A program made the translations under genes and the position numbers. Under the pieces are notes generated by a model that saw only the letters and a list, made by a program, of their open reading frames with translations, ran no database searches and was not told where the DNA came from. A stretch of DNA of 48,598 nucleotides from assembly GCA_046313675.1 (NCBI GenBank), contig JBKBXU010000001.1:1-48598 (forward strand). The letters run 5' to 3'. This DNA is from JBKBXU01 sp046313675 (GTDB lineage: Bacteria > Bacteroidota > Bacteroidia > Cytophagales > Cytophagaceae). Shown piece after piece: positions 1-11,300 of this stretch; within the stretch, counting starts at the first letter, position 1, and each line of letters opens with the position of its first letter.

Positions 1-2334
1 TAGAAAACACATATATCGACACATACCTTGTTACTCATCTCACTTTCAAGAGAATAATAATTCAGCGCTTTGATAGCATAACATCCGGCTGTTGACACCG
101 TATCGATGTGTCTGAAGTAACTGTCTTCAGTGTAGCCAATCTGAATCATATCTTCTTCCTCATTTTCAGAATAATAAAGCATATAACCAACTGCCTCCGG
201 ATTGCACCCTTCTCTTATGGTATGTGTCCATTGCAGGTTGTTGTAATTAACATCTACAGGGGCACATTGAAGCTCATCCAGAATCGGAGGGCAGGGAGGT
301 ATAGAATCCCTGGGTATGATACAGACTTCCTGTGAGCGGTTGATAAAGAATCCCGGGATATTTTCTTTGCAATACTCTCCCCTTGTTTCTATGTAGTAGC
401 AGGCAGTATCATTGTTAAGTACATTTCTATCTCTGAAAGATGCGGAATCTCCCCATACTACGAGACTGTCGGAAATTTCAAATGCTGATCCGTTTATACT
501 TCTATAAATAGCATGAAATTTTCCTGAATTCTCCCAAGGGACATTATAAACCCAGGATATATTAACGGCATTATTGCCGGGTTCACCGGATAAAAATACA
601 GATGAAGCTAATTCTGTTCTGCCTTTAAATTCACCGCTATTCTGATAATATTCAATGCGGTAGTTATAGGGTTGCTCAACGGTATTTACCAAGTCTACAT
701 AAACCGTATCATTTTCATCTGTTGTGGAATATATCTGAACATAATCATTACCATTAAGACCTGTTCCTCTAAATAATCTGTATTCATATTCGGGGCCACC
801 AGTTATAACGGGTGGTTTCATCCAGCGGATGATTACCCTTCCGTCTTCAGAAGTCTTGTCTATGCTAACATTAGTAAACAGAGGTTCATCCGGTGTAAGT
901 CCTGCGCAAACTTCATCAGAAGGAACGCTGGTCCCTTCCAGGTCTGGGATATTCAGCCACCAATATATAGCAATAATCTGTTCCTTTACTTAAACCCTCC
1001 CCATTGTCATTGTCCAGGTAAGTGGTTGATTGAGCCGGCACTCTCGCTATAACCTTATAACCAGCTTTTACGAGTGCATCCTCATCACAAATATCATCAA
1101 TACCGCCTGTTGGACTACAGTCCTTTCTGTAAATAGCTATTTGATTCGCATTTGGGCATGAATAAGCATCCCAGTTGAGTCTTATTTCTCTGTTTAAAGG
1201 AGTAGCAACCAATCCTGTAAGCTTAGGACCGAATATTCTAACACTCCAGGGCTTCGTATCGACAAGTCTTGTCATTCCTGCTGGAGGAAGGTCTTCAGCC
1301 CGGAAAATAATCTGATAAGGTTCTTTCCGGACATGGTCACATCCTGTTTGCCATGAAAACTGTCCGGAAGCCGGATTCGGTTGAGGATTATTGACAGCAA
1401 AGTTTGCCCTTGCATTAGGGATGAGATTATAAACCCCACTGACAGAGGTAAGATTCATAGAATGAAAATCCGGATCAGTAGCAGAAATGGTTCTATTGAT
1501 AAATGTACCTGCTACTACACAAGTATCTACCGGTACATTTACGACAGGTGGCTTGTTGTTATTACGCACTACTTCAATTTGCATATCACGGACTACGTAA
1601 CTAATTCTCTGTCCGTTACGCCATTCTTCTACCAAAAACGCAATATTATATAAACCTGGGGTCATAGGTGTTTGCCAAATAAGATCGCCTGTTATCGGAT
1701 CAATACTGAATGTAACTGCACCTCCACCACCAAATTCAGGATTTGAAGGATCTCTATAAGCCATTACGTCTACCCCGGCATCTTTACGCGGCGTAATCAA
1801 TTTATAAGATATGCTATCTCCATCTACATCAAAAGCAACAGGATTATGAATAAACTTTTGGCCGGTAACAGCTTTATCGAGTGGAGGATTCAGAAGAACC
1901 GGGGTATTATTTATTCCAATGAAAGGATTTATTCCAACATAGGTTTCAAGGTATAGCTCTGTTCCTCCGGAATTGCTCATATTGATAATTCCGGAATTTC
2001 TATAAATTTCTTTGAACGAGATGATGTAATACCCTGCAGCCTGGTAGGTATGATTGGCTATATAGACTCTTTTCTCCGTATCATTACCAATATCCTGGGC
2101 AGAAAAAGTACCCACAGTAAGCTCCGTACCATCACCGAGATTAATCCTGGCGGTGGACTGGTCGATCTGTGAAGATTTTTTTAGATATAAAGTAAGCGTA
2201 ATCCTGAAACTTAAATTATTCCCGGAGGTTCGTTCCACGGTGATCTCACCTGCACGAATATGGCTTGCTTCTGCCTTTAACGAACAGAAAGTCAATATAG
2301 AAAATATAAATAAGTATGTTAGTAAGCGGTTCAT
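1..2334 (-). pseudogene. Secreted CHU_C/gliding-type protein, frameshifted, 3' end outside window
   Basis: The first 472 codons (2334 down to 916) begin with a signal peptide (MNRLLTYLFIFSILTFCSLK, then AEASHIRAGEI) and continue as beta-rich, cadherin/PKD-like extracellular repeats. The reading frame stops at 916, but a second frame is open without a stop from about 955 to base 1. That frame carries fibronectin-type III-like sequence and ends in SNKVCVD, a motif that in this family comes just before the gliding-motility-associated C-terminal (CHU_C) domain. Removing one base near the run 'cccagacct' (about 955-965 on the minus strand) joins the frames as YPR-LEGTSVPSDEVCAG. It is therefore one gene of at least about 775 codons carrying a frameshift or sequence error. 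Family knowledge suggests T9SS export to the cell surface. The C-terminal domain itself lies outside the window, so that assignment is inferred. Confidence 0.75.
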
Positions 2335-2423
2335 TTGATGTGAAAGATACGAAAATATATACAGATTTTTGTCACTAAATGTTTTATAAGATTGTTACTT
2401 GTAATATTCAAGGAACAAATTTA

Positions 2424-2454
2424 TTGCTTTTGAATAGTTTGAGGTTTAAATTTG
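2424..2454 (+). promoter_or_regulatory. Candidate Bacteroidetes promoter for sdhCAB
   Basis: TTG at 2424-2426 is followed after 20 bases by TAAATTTG at 2447-2454. This matches the Bacteroidetes primary sigma consensus TTTG-N19-21-TAnnTTTG with an exact -7 box. It lies 45 bases before the sdhC start codon. It was found by eye and is AT-rich, so a chance match is possible. Confidence 0.35.
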
Positions 2455-2498
2455 AGCAATTCTTAAATAAACGATAATCAATAAAAAATATTGACAGA

Positions 2499-3164
2499 AT
2501 GAACTGGTTTGCTAAAGCCTTCTCGGGCAGTATAGGGAGAAAACTCATCATGTCGCTTACAGGACTGTTTCTGATAAGCTTTTTGATTGTACATCTTTCA
2601 GGAAATTTTTTACTAATAAGAGATGATGCAGGAGTGGCATTCAACAGATATGCTCATTTCATGAAAGAAAATCCAATTATTAAAATTTTGGAAATTGTTT
2701 TGGCCTTAGGCTTTATCTTCCATATTGTTTATGCTGTTATTCTTACTATCAATAATAAAAAAGCCAGACCCGAAAGATACCAATACAATGAGCCTTCAGC
2801 CAACAGCTCATGGTTCTCCAGAAATATGGGCTTAACAGGAAGTATTATTCTGATATTCTTAATTCTACATTTAAGAACATTCTTTATCCCACACAAAACC
2901 CCATTCATGGAACCTCTGAGAGAAACCATGTATGATGAAGCCGTACTTGCATTTTCCAATATATATTATGTAGGATTTTATGTCATTGCCATGGTTCTTC
3001 TGGCGTTTCACCTCGTACATGGATTTTCAAGTGCTTTTCAAAGTATGGGTTTAAGGCACCCCAAGTACTTTAACTTTATAAAAGCGGCGGGTTATGGTTT
3101 TGCCATCATTGTGCCATTACTTTTTGCCTTAATACCTGTTTACATGTACATTGTACAACAATAA
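2499..3164 (+). CDS. sdhC: Succinate dehydrogenase cytochrome b subunit
   Basis: This 221-residue polytopic membrane protein has about five hydrophobic segments (roughly residues 20-45, 60-85, 105-125, 150-180 and 195-218). Conserved histidines occur in contexts such as VHLSGNF, FHIVYA and FHLVHGF, typical of the single large cytochrome b558-type subunit that holds two hemes b. It anchors complex II in the inner membrane and passes electrons from succinate to menaquinone; the quinone type is family knowledge for Bacteroidetes. It is first in an sdhC-sdhA-sdhB operon, 53 bases ahead of sdhA. Length and start (MNWFAKAFSGSIGRK) fit the family. Confidence 0.95.
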   Translation: MNWFAKAFSGSIGRKLIMSLTGLFLISFLIVHLSGNFLLIRDDAGVAFNRYAHFMKENPIIKILEIVLALGFIFHIVYAVILTINNKKARPERYQYNEPSANSSWFSRNMGLTGSIILIFLILHLRTFFIPHKTPFMEPLRETMYDEAVLAFSNIYYVGFYVIAMVLLAFHLVHGFSSAFQSMGLRHPKYFNFIKAAGYGFAIIVPLLFALIPVYMYIVQQ

Positions 3165-3217
3165 GCCGGTCTGCCGGATCATTAATAAAAATTTGAAGCT
3201 GAGACTAATATAAAATT

Positions 3218-5131
3218 ATGAAATTAGAATCTAAAATACCTGAGGGGCCATTGGCAGATAAATGGACCAAGCACAAATTCAACCTAAAGCTTGTAAACCC
3301 TGCCAATAAGAGAAAATATGAAGTGATTGTTGTTGGAACAGGACTTGCAGGTGCTTCTGCTGCAGCCAGCCTTGCTGAGCTTGGATACAATGTTAAAGCA
3401 TTTTGTTTCCAGGACAGCCCGAGAAGAGCTCACTCCATTGCTGCTCAGGGAGGTATCAATGCTGCAAAAAATTATCAAAATGACGGTGACAGTGTTTTCA
3501 GGCTGTTTTATGATACCATTAAAGGGGGAGATTATCGTGCAAGAGAAGCCAACGTTCACCGCCTTGCAGAGGTAAGTGTTAATATTATTGACCAATGCGT
3601 GGCTCAAGGGGTTCCATTTGCGCGTGAGTATGGCGGATTGCTTGACAACCGTTCTTTTGGAGGTGCACAGGTTTCCAGAACGTTTTATGCCCGGGGACAA
3701 ACAGGTCAGCAGCTTCTGCTTGGCGCATACAGTGCCTTATCAAGGCAAATTGGACTTGGTAAAGTTAAAATGTACCCAAGGACTGAAATGCTTGATGTTG
3801 TAATGATTGATGGCCAAGCCAAAGGCATCGTTGTAAGAGACCTGGTAACAGGTGAAATATCTTCTCATTCGGCTCATGCAGTTTTACTTTGCACAGGTGG
3901 TTATGGAAACGTTTTCTTCTTATCTACCAATGCTCAGGGCTCAAATGTTACTGCAGCCTGGAGAGCACATAAAAAAGGTGCCTTATTTGCCAATCCTTGT
4001 TTCACCCAAATACACCCTACATGCATTCCCGTAACAGGTGATCATCAGTCTAAGCTTACCCTAATGAGTGAAAGCTTAAGAAATGACGGACGTGTATGGG
4101 TTCCTAAGCAAGTAGGTGATAAAAGAAAACCGGAAGATATTCCGGAAAATGAAAGAGATTATTACTTAGAAAGAAAATATCCATCCTTCGGTAATCTTGT
4201 ACCAAGGGATGTAGCATCAAGAAATGCTAAAGAAGCCTGCGATGACGGTAAAGGAGTTGGAACAAGCGGACTTGCCGTATACCTTGATTTTGCTGATGCC
4301 ATTAAACGTCTGGGAGAAGATGCCGTAAGAGCAAAATATGGCAACTTGTTTGACATGTATGCTCAGATTACAGGAGAAAATCCATATAAAACACCAATGC
4401 GTATTTACCCTGCGGTTCACTATACCATGGGAGGCCTTTGGGTAGATTATAATCTTAGCACGAATATTCCAGGTTTATATGCACTTGGAGAGGCTAACTT
4501 CTCAGATCACGGAGCCAACAGACTTGGAGCCAGTGCACTTATGCAGGGACTTGCCGATGGTTACTTTGTGATACCATACACTATTGGTGATTACCTGGCT
4601 ACTATTGGCCCACAGGCGGTTGATAAAAGCCATCCGGCCTTTAAGGAAGCGGAAGATGCCATCAAAAATAAAGTAAAACAACTTCTATCCATTAAAGGAA
4701 CTAAAACCGTTACAGAATACCATAGAGAGTTGGGACACATAATGTGGGACTATTGTGGTATGGCAAGAAATGCTGAAGGTCTGAAAAAGGCAAAATCCAT
4801 GATTCAGGATCTTAAAGCTGACTTCTGGAAAAATGTTAAAGTAATAGGAGGAGATGGTGAATTAAATCAAAACCTGGAAAAAGCCGGACGTGTAGCAGAC
4901 TTTATTGAACTTGGGGAGCTTATGGTTGATGATGCACTTAACAGGGAAGAATCTTGTGGCGGCCATTTCCGTGAAGAATATCAGACGGAAGAAAATGAGG
5001 CAAGACGTGATGATGATAAATTCGCTTACGTTGCAGCCTGGGAATATAAAGGTGAGGGTAACGCACATGAACTTCACAAAGAAGACCTGAAGTTTGAGAA
5101 CGTAAAACTTACTCAGAGAAGTTACAAATAA
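3218..5131 (+). CDS. sdhA: Succinate dehydrogenase/fumarate reductase flavoprotein subunit
   Basis: This 637-residue catalytic subunit oxidises succinate to fumarate. The FAD-binding motif GTGLAG is at residues 40-45. RAHSIAAQGG carries His72, the expected covalent FAD attachment site. Downstream, HPTCIP, the HYTMGG motif with its substrate-binding histidine, and GEANFSDHGANRLGASAL are all intact, so the enzyme looks functional. The length fits the Bacteroidetes/epsilonproteobacterial-like branch (about 640 residues). It lies between sdhC and sdhB in the same operon, with 63 bases before sdhB. In an aerobe it should run as succinate dehydrogenase; fumarate reduction cannot be excluded from sequence. 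Confidence 0.97.
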   Translation: MKLESKIPEGPLADKWTKHKFNLKLVNPANKRKYEVIVVGTGLAGASAAASLAELGYNVKAFCFQDSPRRAHSIAAQGGINAAKNYQNDGDSVFRLFYDTIKGGDYRAREANVHRLAEVSVNIIDQCVAQGVPFAREYGGLLDNRSFGGAQVSRTFYARGQTGQQLLLGAYSALSRQIGLGKVKMYPRTEMLDVVMIDGQAKGIVVRDLVTGEISSHSAHAVLLCTGGYGNVFFLSTNAQGSNVTAAWRAHKKGALFANPCFTQIHPTCIPVTGDHQSKLTLMSESLRNDGRVWVPKQVGDKRKPEDIPENERDYYLERKYPSFGNLVPRDVASRNAKEACDDGKGVGTSGLAVYLDFADAIKRLGEDAVRAKYGNLFDMYAQITGENPYKTPMRIYPAVHYTMGGLWVDYNLSTNIPGLYALGEANFSDHGANRLGASALMQGLADGYFVIPYTIGDYLATIGPQAVDKSHPAFKEAEDAIKNKVKQLLSIKGTKTVTEYHRELGHIMWDYCGMARNAEGLKKAKSMIQDLKADFWKNVKVIGGDGELNQNLEKAGRVADFIELGELMVDDALNREESCGGHFREEYQTEENEARRDDDKFAYVAAWEYKGEGNAHELHKEDLKFENVKLTQRSYK

Positions 5132-5194
5132 CAAAAACAAGTACAGGTTTATCCTGTGGAACGAAATAAAATATTTTAGAAATTTTATATAGTT

Positions 5195-5959
5195 ATGGCC
5201 GGAAATATGAATTTGAAAATAAAGGTATGGCGGCAGAAAGATGCAAAATCTGAAGGTAAGCTTGTCACCTATGATGCCCCTAATATTTCACCTGACATGT
5301 CATTTCTTGAAATGATTGACGTGGTAAATGAGGATCTGATCAAAAAAAGTGAAGAGCCAATAGCCTTTGACCATGACTGTCGGGAGGGAATCTGTGGTGC
5401 GTGCAGCATGTACATCAACGGAAGAGCGCATGGCCCTAAGGAAGGTATTACTACCTGCCAACTTCATATGAGAAGTTTCAAAGACGGTGATACCGTTGTT
5501 ATAGAACCGTGGAGAGCTTCTGCATTTCCAGTAATAAAGGATCTTGTTGTTGACAGAGGCGCCTTTGACAGAATTATTGCAGCAGGAGGATATGTTTCTG
5601 TAAATACCGGTGGGGTTCCTGATGCCAATGCAATTCCTATTCCTAAGGAAGATGCTGATGAGGCTTTTGACGCTGCCACTTGTATAGGTTGTGGTGCTTG
5701 CGTTGCAGCGTGTAAAAATGCTTCTGCCATGCTATTTGTTTCAGCAAAAGTTTCTCAATTAGCCTTGCTTCCTCAAGGTCAGGTCGAAAGACAAAACCGG
5801 GTTGAGAGAATGGTTGACCAAATGAACGAAGAAGGTTTTGGCTCTTGTACAAACACCGGAGCATGTTCGGTTGAATGTCCAAAGCTGATTTCTCAAGACA
5901 ACATAGCAAGACTAAACAGAGAGTATATTAAAGCAAAAGCTGCTTCGAAAAACGTATAG
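5195..5959 (+). CDS. sdhB: Succinate dehydrogenase iron-sulfur subunit
   Basis: This 254-residue protein transfers electrons between the flavin and heme subunits of complex II. The [2Fe-2S] ligands are Cys62, Cys67, Cys70 (CREGICGAC) and Cys88. CIGCGACVAACK and CTNTGACSVECPK supply the ligands of the [4Fe-4S] and [3Fe-4S] clusters. The spacing between the third and fourth cysteines of the first cluster is longer than in E. coli (17 instead of 11 residues), with the insert GRAHGPKEG that I associate with the Bacteroidetes form. It is the last gene of the operon; a strong terminator starts 31 bases after the stop. ATG at 5195 is chosen; an internal Met5 is an alternative. Confidence 0.97.
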   Translation: MAGNMNLKIKVWRQKDAKSEGKLVTYDAPNISPDMSFLEMIDVVNEDLIKKSEEPIAFDHDCREGICGACSMYINGRAHGPKEGITTCQLHMRSFKDGDTVVIEPWRASAFPVIKDLVVDRGAFDRIIAAGGYVSVNTGGVPDANAIPIPKEDADEAFDAATCIGCGACVAACKNASAMLFVSAKVSQLALLPQGQVERQNRVERMVDQMNEEGFGSCTNTGACSVECPKLISQDNIARLNREYIKAKAASKNV

Positions 5960-5989
5960 TTATTTAACACTACACTTGACTAAATTAAT

Positions 5990-6020
5990 AAAAAGCCGGA
6001 GAGACTCTTTCCGGCTTTTT
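5990..6020 (+). terminator. Rho-independent terminator of sdhCAB
   Basis: AAAAAGCCGGA (5990-6000) pairs perfectly with TCCGGCTTTTT (6010-6020) around a 9-base loop. The right arm ends in a T run. It lies 31 bases after the sdhB stop codon. Confidence 0.9.
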
Positions 6021-6119
6021 AATTTCACGCCTTTTTGACTATTTACAGTCTATTCTATAAAAGCTATCATAGAAAAAATCGTTATTTTCACTTAAGATTA
6101 AAAAATTACTTTTTATCAA

Positions 6120-8366
6120 ATGTTAAAATCTATTTCTATAATAATTTCCCTGTTATTGCTGGTTTCCTGTTCCGGCAATAACGACACAACACAAACCGAA
6201 GATTACTTAAACCCTGAACTCCCTGTAGATAAACGGGTTGAAATTCTGTTAGGAATGATGACGCTTGAAGAAAAAATCGGGCAAATGTGTCAATATGTCG
6301 GAGAAGCTGCTCAGGTGGAAACAGGAAATACAGATGAGATGGTTGGCTATAAATTAGGCATTGAGGACAAGAAACTATTAATTGAAAACGGACTTGTCGG
6401 CTCCTTTTTAAAAGTGCCGGGATATAAAGAAGCTAACTACCTTCAGGAGTTGGCTCTGAATTCAAGATTAAAAATTCCACTCCTGATTGCCACCGATGCC
6501 ATCCACGGACACGCCATGGATATTCCTGTCTCCACTGTATTCCCAAGTCCCATAGGAATCGCTTCAAGTTTTGATACCTTGCTGGCAAAAAAAATAGCTA
6601 TTGCCACAGCAAAAGAAATGCGTGCCACCGGTTTCCACTGGACCTTCTCTCCCAACCTCGACCTGGTAAGGGATTCCCGCTGGGGACGTACGGGTGAAAC
6701 TTATGGAGAAGATCCCTTTCTCATCACCCAGATGGGAATAGCCATGATTAAAGGGTATCAAGGCAATGACTTTTCTGAAAAACATAATGTACTTGCCTGT
6801 GCCAAACATTTAGTAGCAGGGGGCATTGCTGAAAATGGGCTAAACGGAGCCCCTGCCGATATTTCGGAGCGAACCCTGGAGGAAATATTTTATCCTCCGT
6901 TTGTTAAAGCCATAGAAAATAAGGTTTACACCGTAATGCCTGCGCATAATGAAGTAAATGGCATTCCTTGCCATGCCGATAAAAACATGCTTACTAATAT
7001 GCTGCGAAATAAATGGGGCTTTGAAGGATTTGTTATCAGCGACTGGCAGGATATAGAGCGCTTATATTCTGTACATAAAATTTCTGACAGCCGAATTGGG
7101 GCAGATAAAGCTGCTGTAGAAGCTGGTGTTGATATGCACATGCATGGTGGTCAGTTTCTGGATAATGTAAAAGCTCTGGTGGAAGATGGCATTATCCCCC
7201 TTTCCAGAATCGATGATGCAGTCAAAAAAATTTTAACCGCAAAGTTCCGGTTGGGGCTTTTTGAAAATCGATTTGTTGATGAGAACAAAGTATATGAAAC
7301 TGTATTGAATAGTTCTCATAAAGAATTGGCTTTAGAAGCTGCCAGAAAAAGCATAGTCCTTCTAAAAAATGACAAAAATGTACTACCATTAGCAAAGAAT
7401 AAAAAAATCTTCCTGACCGGCCCTAATGCCAACGACCAGTCTGTATTAGGTGATTGGGCAAGAATTCAACCTGATTCTAACCTTGTTACTATTTATAAGG
7501 GATTAAAGAAGGAAGGATCCGTGGACTATCTTGATTGCAAAGGAATCACAAAAATCACAGATAATATGATCAAATCAGCCAGAGAGCGGGCAAAAAAAGC
7601 TGATGTATCTATAATTGTGGTAGGAGAAAATTCTCTTAGAGAAAACCCCGACAGAACCAGCGGAGAGAATATTGACAGAGCATCTCTACAATTACAGGGA
7701 AGACAGGAGGAACTCATTAATGCCGTAGCAAGTGCAGGAAAACCTGTTATAGTGGTTTTAGTAAACGGAGCACCCATTTCACTTGAGAAGTGTATAGATA
7801 AGATTGATGCTATAATAGAGGCATGGGAGCCCGGAATAATGGCGGGAACAGCCGTGGCTGATGTCATTTACGGAAGATATAATCCATCAGGAAGGCTTCC
7901 TATTACTTTGGCCAAAGACGGCCAGCAAAGAGTTTACTACAACCATAAACCATCATCCTACCATAGGGGAAAATTCAAGTTCACCACTACCACCCCACTT
8001 TATGAATTCGGTCACGGTTTGAGCTATACCACCTTTGTGTATGACAATTTTACCATGACAGATACCATTTCAATGGCTGAAAATCTAAATATCACATTGG
8101 ATGTAAAAAATACAGGAAAATATGCCGGTGAAGAAACTGTATTAGTATACTTAAATGATGTTGTAAGTTCTGTCACCCGTCCTGTCAGGGAATTGAAAGC
8201 CTTTCAAAAAGTCTATCTCAATCCGGGTGATAAGGAAACATTAACATTTACCCTTAGCCCTGAGGATTTCAGTATGTTAAATTCAGAGATGATCAGAATA
8301 ACAGAACCAGGAGAATTTAAGGTTTTATTTGGCAATCAGGCCGCAAAAAGTTTTTGGGTAAAATAA
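6120..8366 (+). CDS. bglX: Glycoside hydrolase family 3 beta-glucosidase, lipoprotein
   Basis: This 748-residue GH3 enzyme should release terminal beta-linked glucose from oligosaccharides in the periplasm or at the cell surface. A lipoprotein signal peptide ends in the lipobox LVSC with Cys17. The N-terminal TIM-barrel domain has KHLVAGG and GFVISDW, where Asp308 is the expected nucleophile. The second alpha/beta domain follows (SIVLLKNDKNVLPL, VVGENS), then a C-terminal fibronectin-III-like domain (YEFGHGLSYTTF onward). The domain order and length match BglX-type enzymes. It appears to be a single-gene unit with no SusC/SusD neighbours in the window. Its stop codon lies in an inverted repeat shared with the convergent gene. 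Confidence 0.92.
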   Translation: MLKSISIIISLLLLVSCSGNNDTTQTEDYLNPELPVDKRVEILLGMMTLEEKIGQMCQYVGEAAQVETGNTDEMVGYKLGIEDKKLLIENGLVGSFLKVPGYKEANYLQELALNSRLKIPLLIATDAIHGHAMDIPVSTVFPSPIGIASSFDTLLAKKIAIATAKEMRATGFHWTFSPNLDLVRDSRWGRTGETYGEDPFLITQMGIAMIKGYQGNDFSEKHNVLACAKHLVAGGIAENGLNGAPADISERTLEEIFYPPFVKAIENKVYTVMPAHNEVNGIPCHADKNMLTNMLRNKWGFEGFVISDWQDIERLYSVHKISDSRIGADKAAVEAGVDMHMHGGQFLDNVKALVEDGIIPLSRIDDAVKKILTAKFRLGLFENRFVDENKVYETVLNSSHKELALEAARKSIVLLKNDKNVLPLAKNKKIFLTGPNANDQSVLGDWARIQPDSNLVTIYKGLKKEGSVDYLDCKGITKITDNMIKSARERAKKADVSIIVVGENSLRENPDRTSGENIDRASLQLQGRQEELINAVASAGKPVIVVLVNGAPISLEKCIDKIDAIIEAWEPGIMAGTAVADVIYGRYNPSGRLPITLAKDGQQRVYYNHKPSSYHRGKFKFTTTTPLYEFGHGLSYTTFVYDNFTMTDTISMAENLNITLDVKNTGKYAGEETVLVYLNDVVSSVTRPVRELKAFQKVYLNPGDKETLTFTLSPEDFSMLNSEMIRITEPGEFKVLFGNQAAKSFWVK

Positions 8367-8395
8367 GTATCATTAACTCATTTTACCCAAAAACT
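8349..8395. terminator. Bidirectional terminator-like inverted repeat over two stop codons
   Basis: AGTTTTTGGGTAAAAT (8349-8364) and ATTTTACCCAAAAACT (8380-8395) are perfect 16-base inverted arms with a 15-base spacer. The left arm runs into the bglX stop codon and the right arm into the stop of the convergent protease gene. The arms are A/T-rich at both ends, so the hairpin could end transcription in both directions. Confidence 0.75.
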
Positions 8396-11300
8396 AGTAT
8401 TTGATCATTTTCTTAACCAACAGAATATCTTCTCCGGTCAATCTGTACAAATAAGTTCCTGCAGTAAGGTTCGTACCACTAAATTCATATTCATGTATCC
8501 CTTCGGAAACCTGCCCATCAACAACTACTTTCTGAACCGTTCCAAAAATATCCAGAATCTCAAGCTTCAGCTTAGTGCTTCCCGGCAGCATGATCCTGAA
8601 AGTGATTGTCTCTGAAAAAGGATTTGGATAGCTTTCAATTTTGGTTGACTCAGATGTCAGGACAGAAGTAGTTGGATCCACTGTGAAAATTAAGGGAGTT
8701 TCCACTACTATACCTGATGCCGTAATGATCGTAACAAGACCCGAGCTTGCCCCTTCAGGAATTTCTATCTGAATTTCATTTTCCGAAATATTATGTATAA
8801 TTACTGGTATCCCATTAATGTGAACAGTACTCACATTACCGAAATACTCCCCTGATACAACAATACGAGATCCCACCTGTCCATGAGCAGGAGCAATGCT
8901 AATGTTATTAGGCCATGGCTCATTGGTTTCTATTACAAAATCAAACAAGCTTTCCACCGTTGTTTCAGACGTAACGACAGAAATAGGTCCGGTTGTGGCA
9001 TCGTATGGAACCATAGCAACAATCCTGCTGGATGATTCATACACAAAGAAGGCATCTGTTCCATTGAATTTAACAGAACTTACATTCATCAAATTAGAAC
9101 CGGTAATAATTACGATATCACCAGGTTCTCCTGTTCTGGGATCTGCATCTATAATAACAGGCGTATACTCTCCCTCCTCTCCTATTGTAAAATCCGAGTC
9201 CGTTGAAATCTCCGTGTCTTGCATGACTATTGTCAATACCCCGGTTGTTGCATCATGCGGAACGGTGGCTACGATGGTATTATAAGAAGAATAAGAAACA
9301 TTGTTGGCGGTGTTTTCTGATCCGTGAAATAAGACATTCCATACATTTATAAACCCTTCTCCGGTAATAATTACAGTAGATCCCGGTTCTCCGGAAACAG
9401 GAGAGAAAGAATAAATAACAGGCTCAGGCCTGTAAATCTGAAAATCTCCAAAGCTAACTACTGTACCTCCCGGTGTAGTCACAGAGATCTTCCCTGTGCT
9501 TGCATCAGCAGGAACAGTTGCCACGATTGATGTTGGCGATTGTACAACAAAAACTGCGGCAACATCATTAAATTTCACCGAAGACACATCAATAAAGTTT
9601 GTTCCTCTTATGGTTACATTGACTCCCTGATAACCAGTATTAGGCGCAAATCCGGTAATATGTGGTGGATCCAGATTGCGCAATAACCTGATCATATAAT
9701 CCTGTGTTTCCCCATGACTATAGTCTGAACATGCATCCACATCAGCATTCATATCAGTTTCCCAGCAAATAATACGCATTCGAACACGACTACCCCATGC
9801 AGCTTCTTCCGGAGCTGATATACTGGTAGAAAATTCATATTCATTCTCTCCATCCATCTCATCAGAAACAGCCATCAATTCTTCTTCAGAGAAAATCCCA
9901 TCGGCATCCCAATCAACGTACACTTTAACTTTCCGGGGGAAATACACTCCATCACATTGACCGGTCGTCACTATCAGTTCCATGAAGTTCACATCATCGT
10001 AAAGATCTGCATACAGATTAGTGAAATCCTGATAGGTTTCACATTCATCGGGATCCGTATTATTATCAATGCTACCGATTCGCACCCGTTGAATTTTTGT
10101 GTCATCTAAATGATCAGCCCCGGAATTGCAATACAAAGGATCTACAATAAAATCTTCTTCGCTTGCGGAATATCCATTCGGGTTGATAACAACAAAGGGG
10201 CCTGTGCTTGCTCCATTAGGAATGGTAACTCTGATAAGATTGGAGCTTACCGTTTCAAATGTTGTATTGATTCCATTAACTAAAACATGCGAAGTCAGCA
10301 GAAAACCCGTACCGGTTATTTCCACAATCGTACCGGGAGAACCGGATTCAGGGCTAAAACTTACAATTCTGGGTGCGGATGGCGGCAAAGTACGTATGCT
10401 ATAATCCTCCGTCTCTCCATTGGCAAAGTAGCCGCATGCCTGTACGTCATCCACATCGCTGGTCTGATGGCATACTATTCTCATACGGGTTGTGATGTCG
10501 GTTGTAATATCAGAAGGTACTGTAATACTTCCATAAAAAGTCTCTCCCGGAAGCATGACTTCGGAAACTGCGACCATTTCTCCCGGATCAGAGAAATCTC
10601 CATCCCCATTCCAATCTATAAAAATTTTAACATAGCTCTCCTCTGATTCATTACAGGTTCCTAGCGTTACACTAAAATCTTGCACCTGATTAGGCGCAAG
10701 TTCTGTATATAGATTTGTATGCCTTCCATAAACCCCGCAATAAGTATTGCTTGTATTGTTGATCATTCCAAATGCTACATGGTCTATTCTTGTATCTCGG
10801 AATGAACGAGCTCCTGAGTGGCAATAAATACTTACAGGCGTAAATTTCTCACCATCTATGTATTCAAGCCCGGTATTTTGAGGATCAAGCCATTCTTTCA
10901 ATCTCCTATGCGGCTCAGGAGCGGTATCCCATGAATACGAAATTTTTCCATAATAGCTCCGGGAACTGGCACATTCCTGCGAACCTCCCCATAATTGTCC
11001 TACTATACGTTTGTTTTGGTCAAACAGTGGCGAGCCCGAAGATCCACTTTGCATAGTGGCATTTGTTCGGGCGATATACCACATGCTGTTTGGGGCAGAT
11101 CCATAAATCTGCGAAGAAGTAGGACCGTAATTAGTAAGGCTAATCTTTTTTATATCTCCATGTGGGTGATGTATTCCGGCAGTGCTTGTGGCAGGCGCAT
11201 TTTGTCTGGACCATCCTGCATAAAAAACATTATATTCTGCAGGTGGCTGATTATGCAATTCAAGCAGCATCATGTCAGAGTAAACATTCCTACTGACCAG

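Noticed and set aside
108..335. 75-codon plus-strand ORF at the window start
   Set aside because: It is antisense to the open frame of the large secreted gene (1-955, minus strand), which has clear homology-like content.
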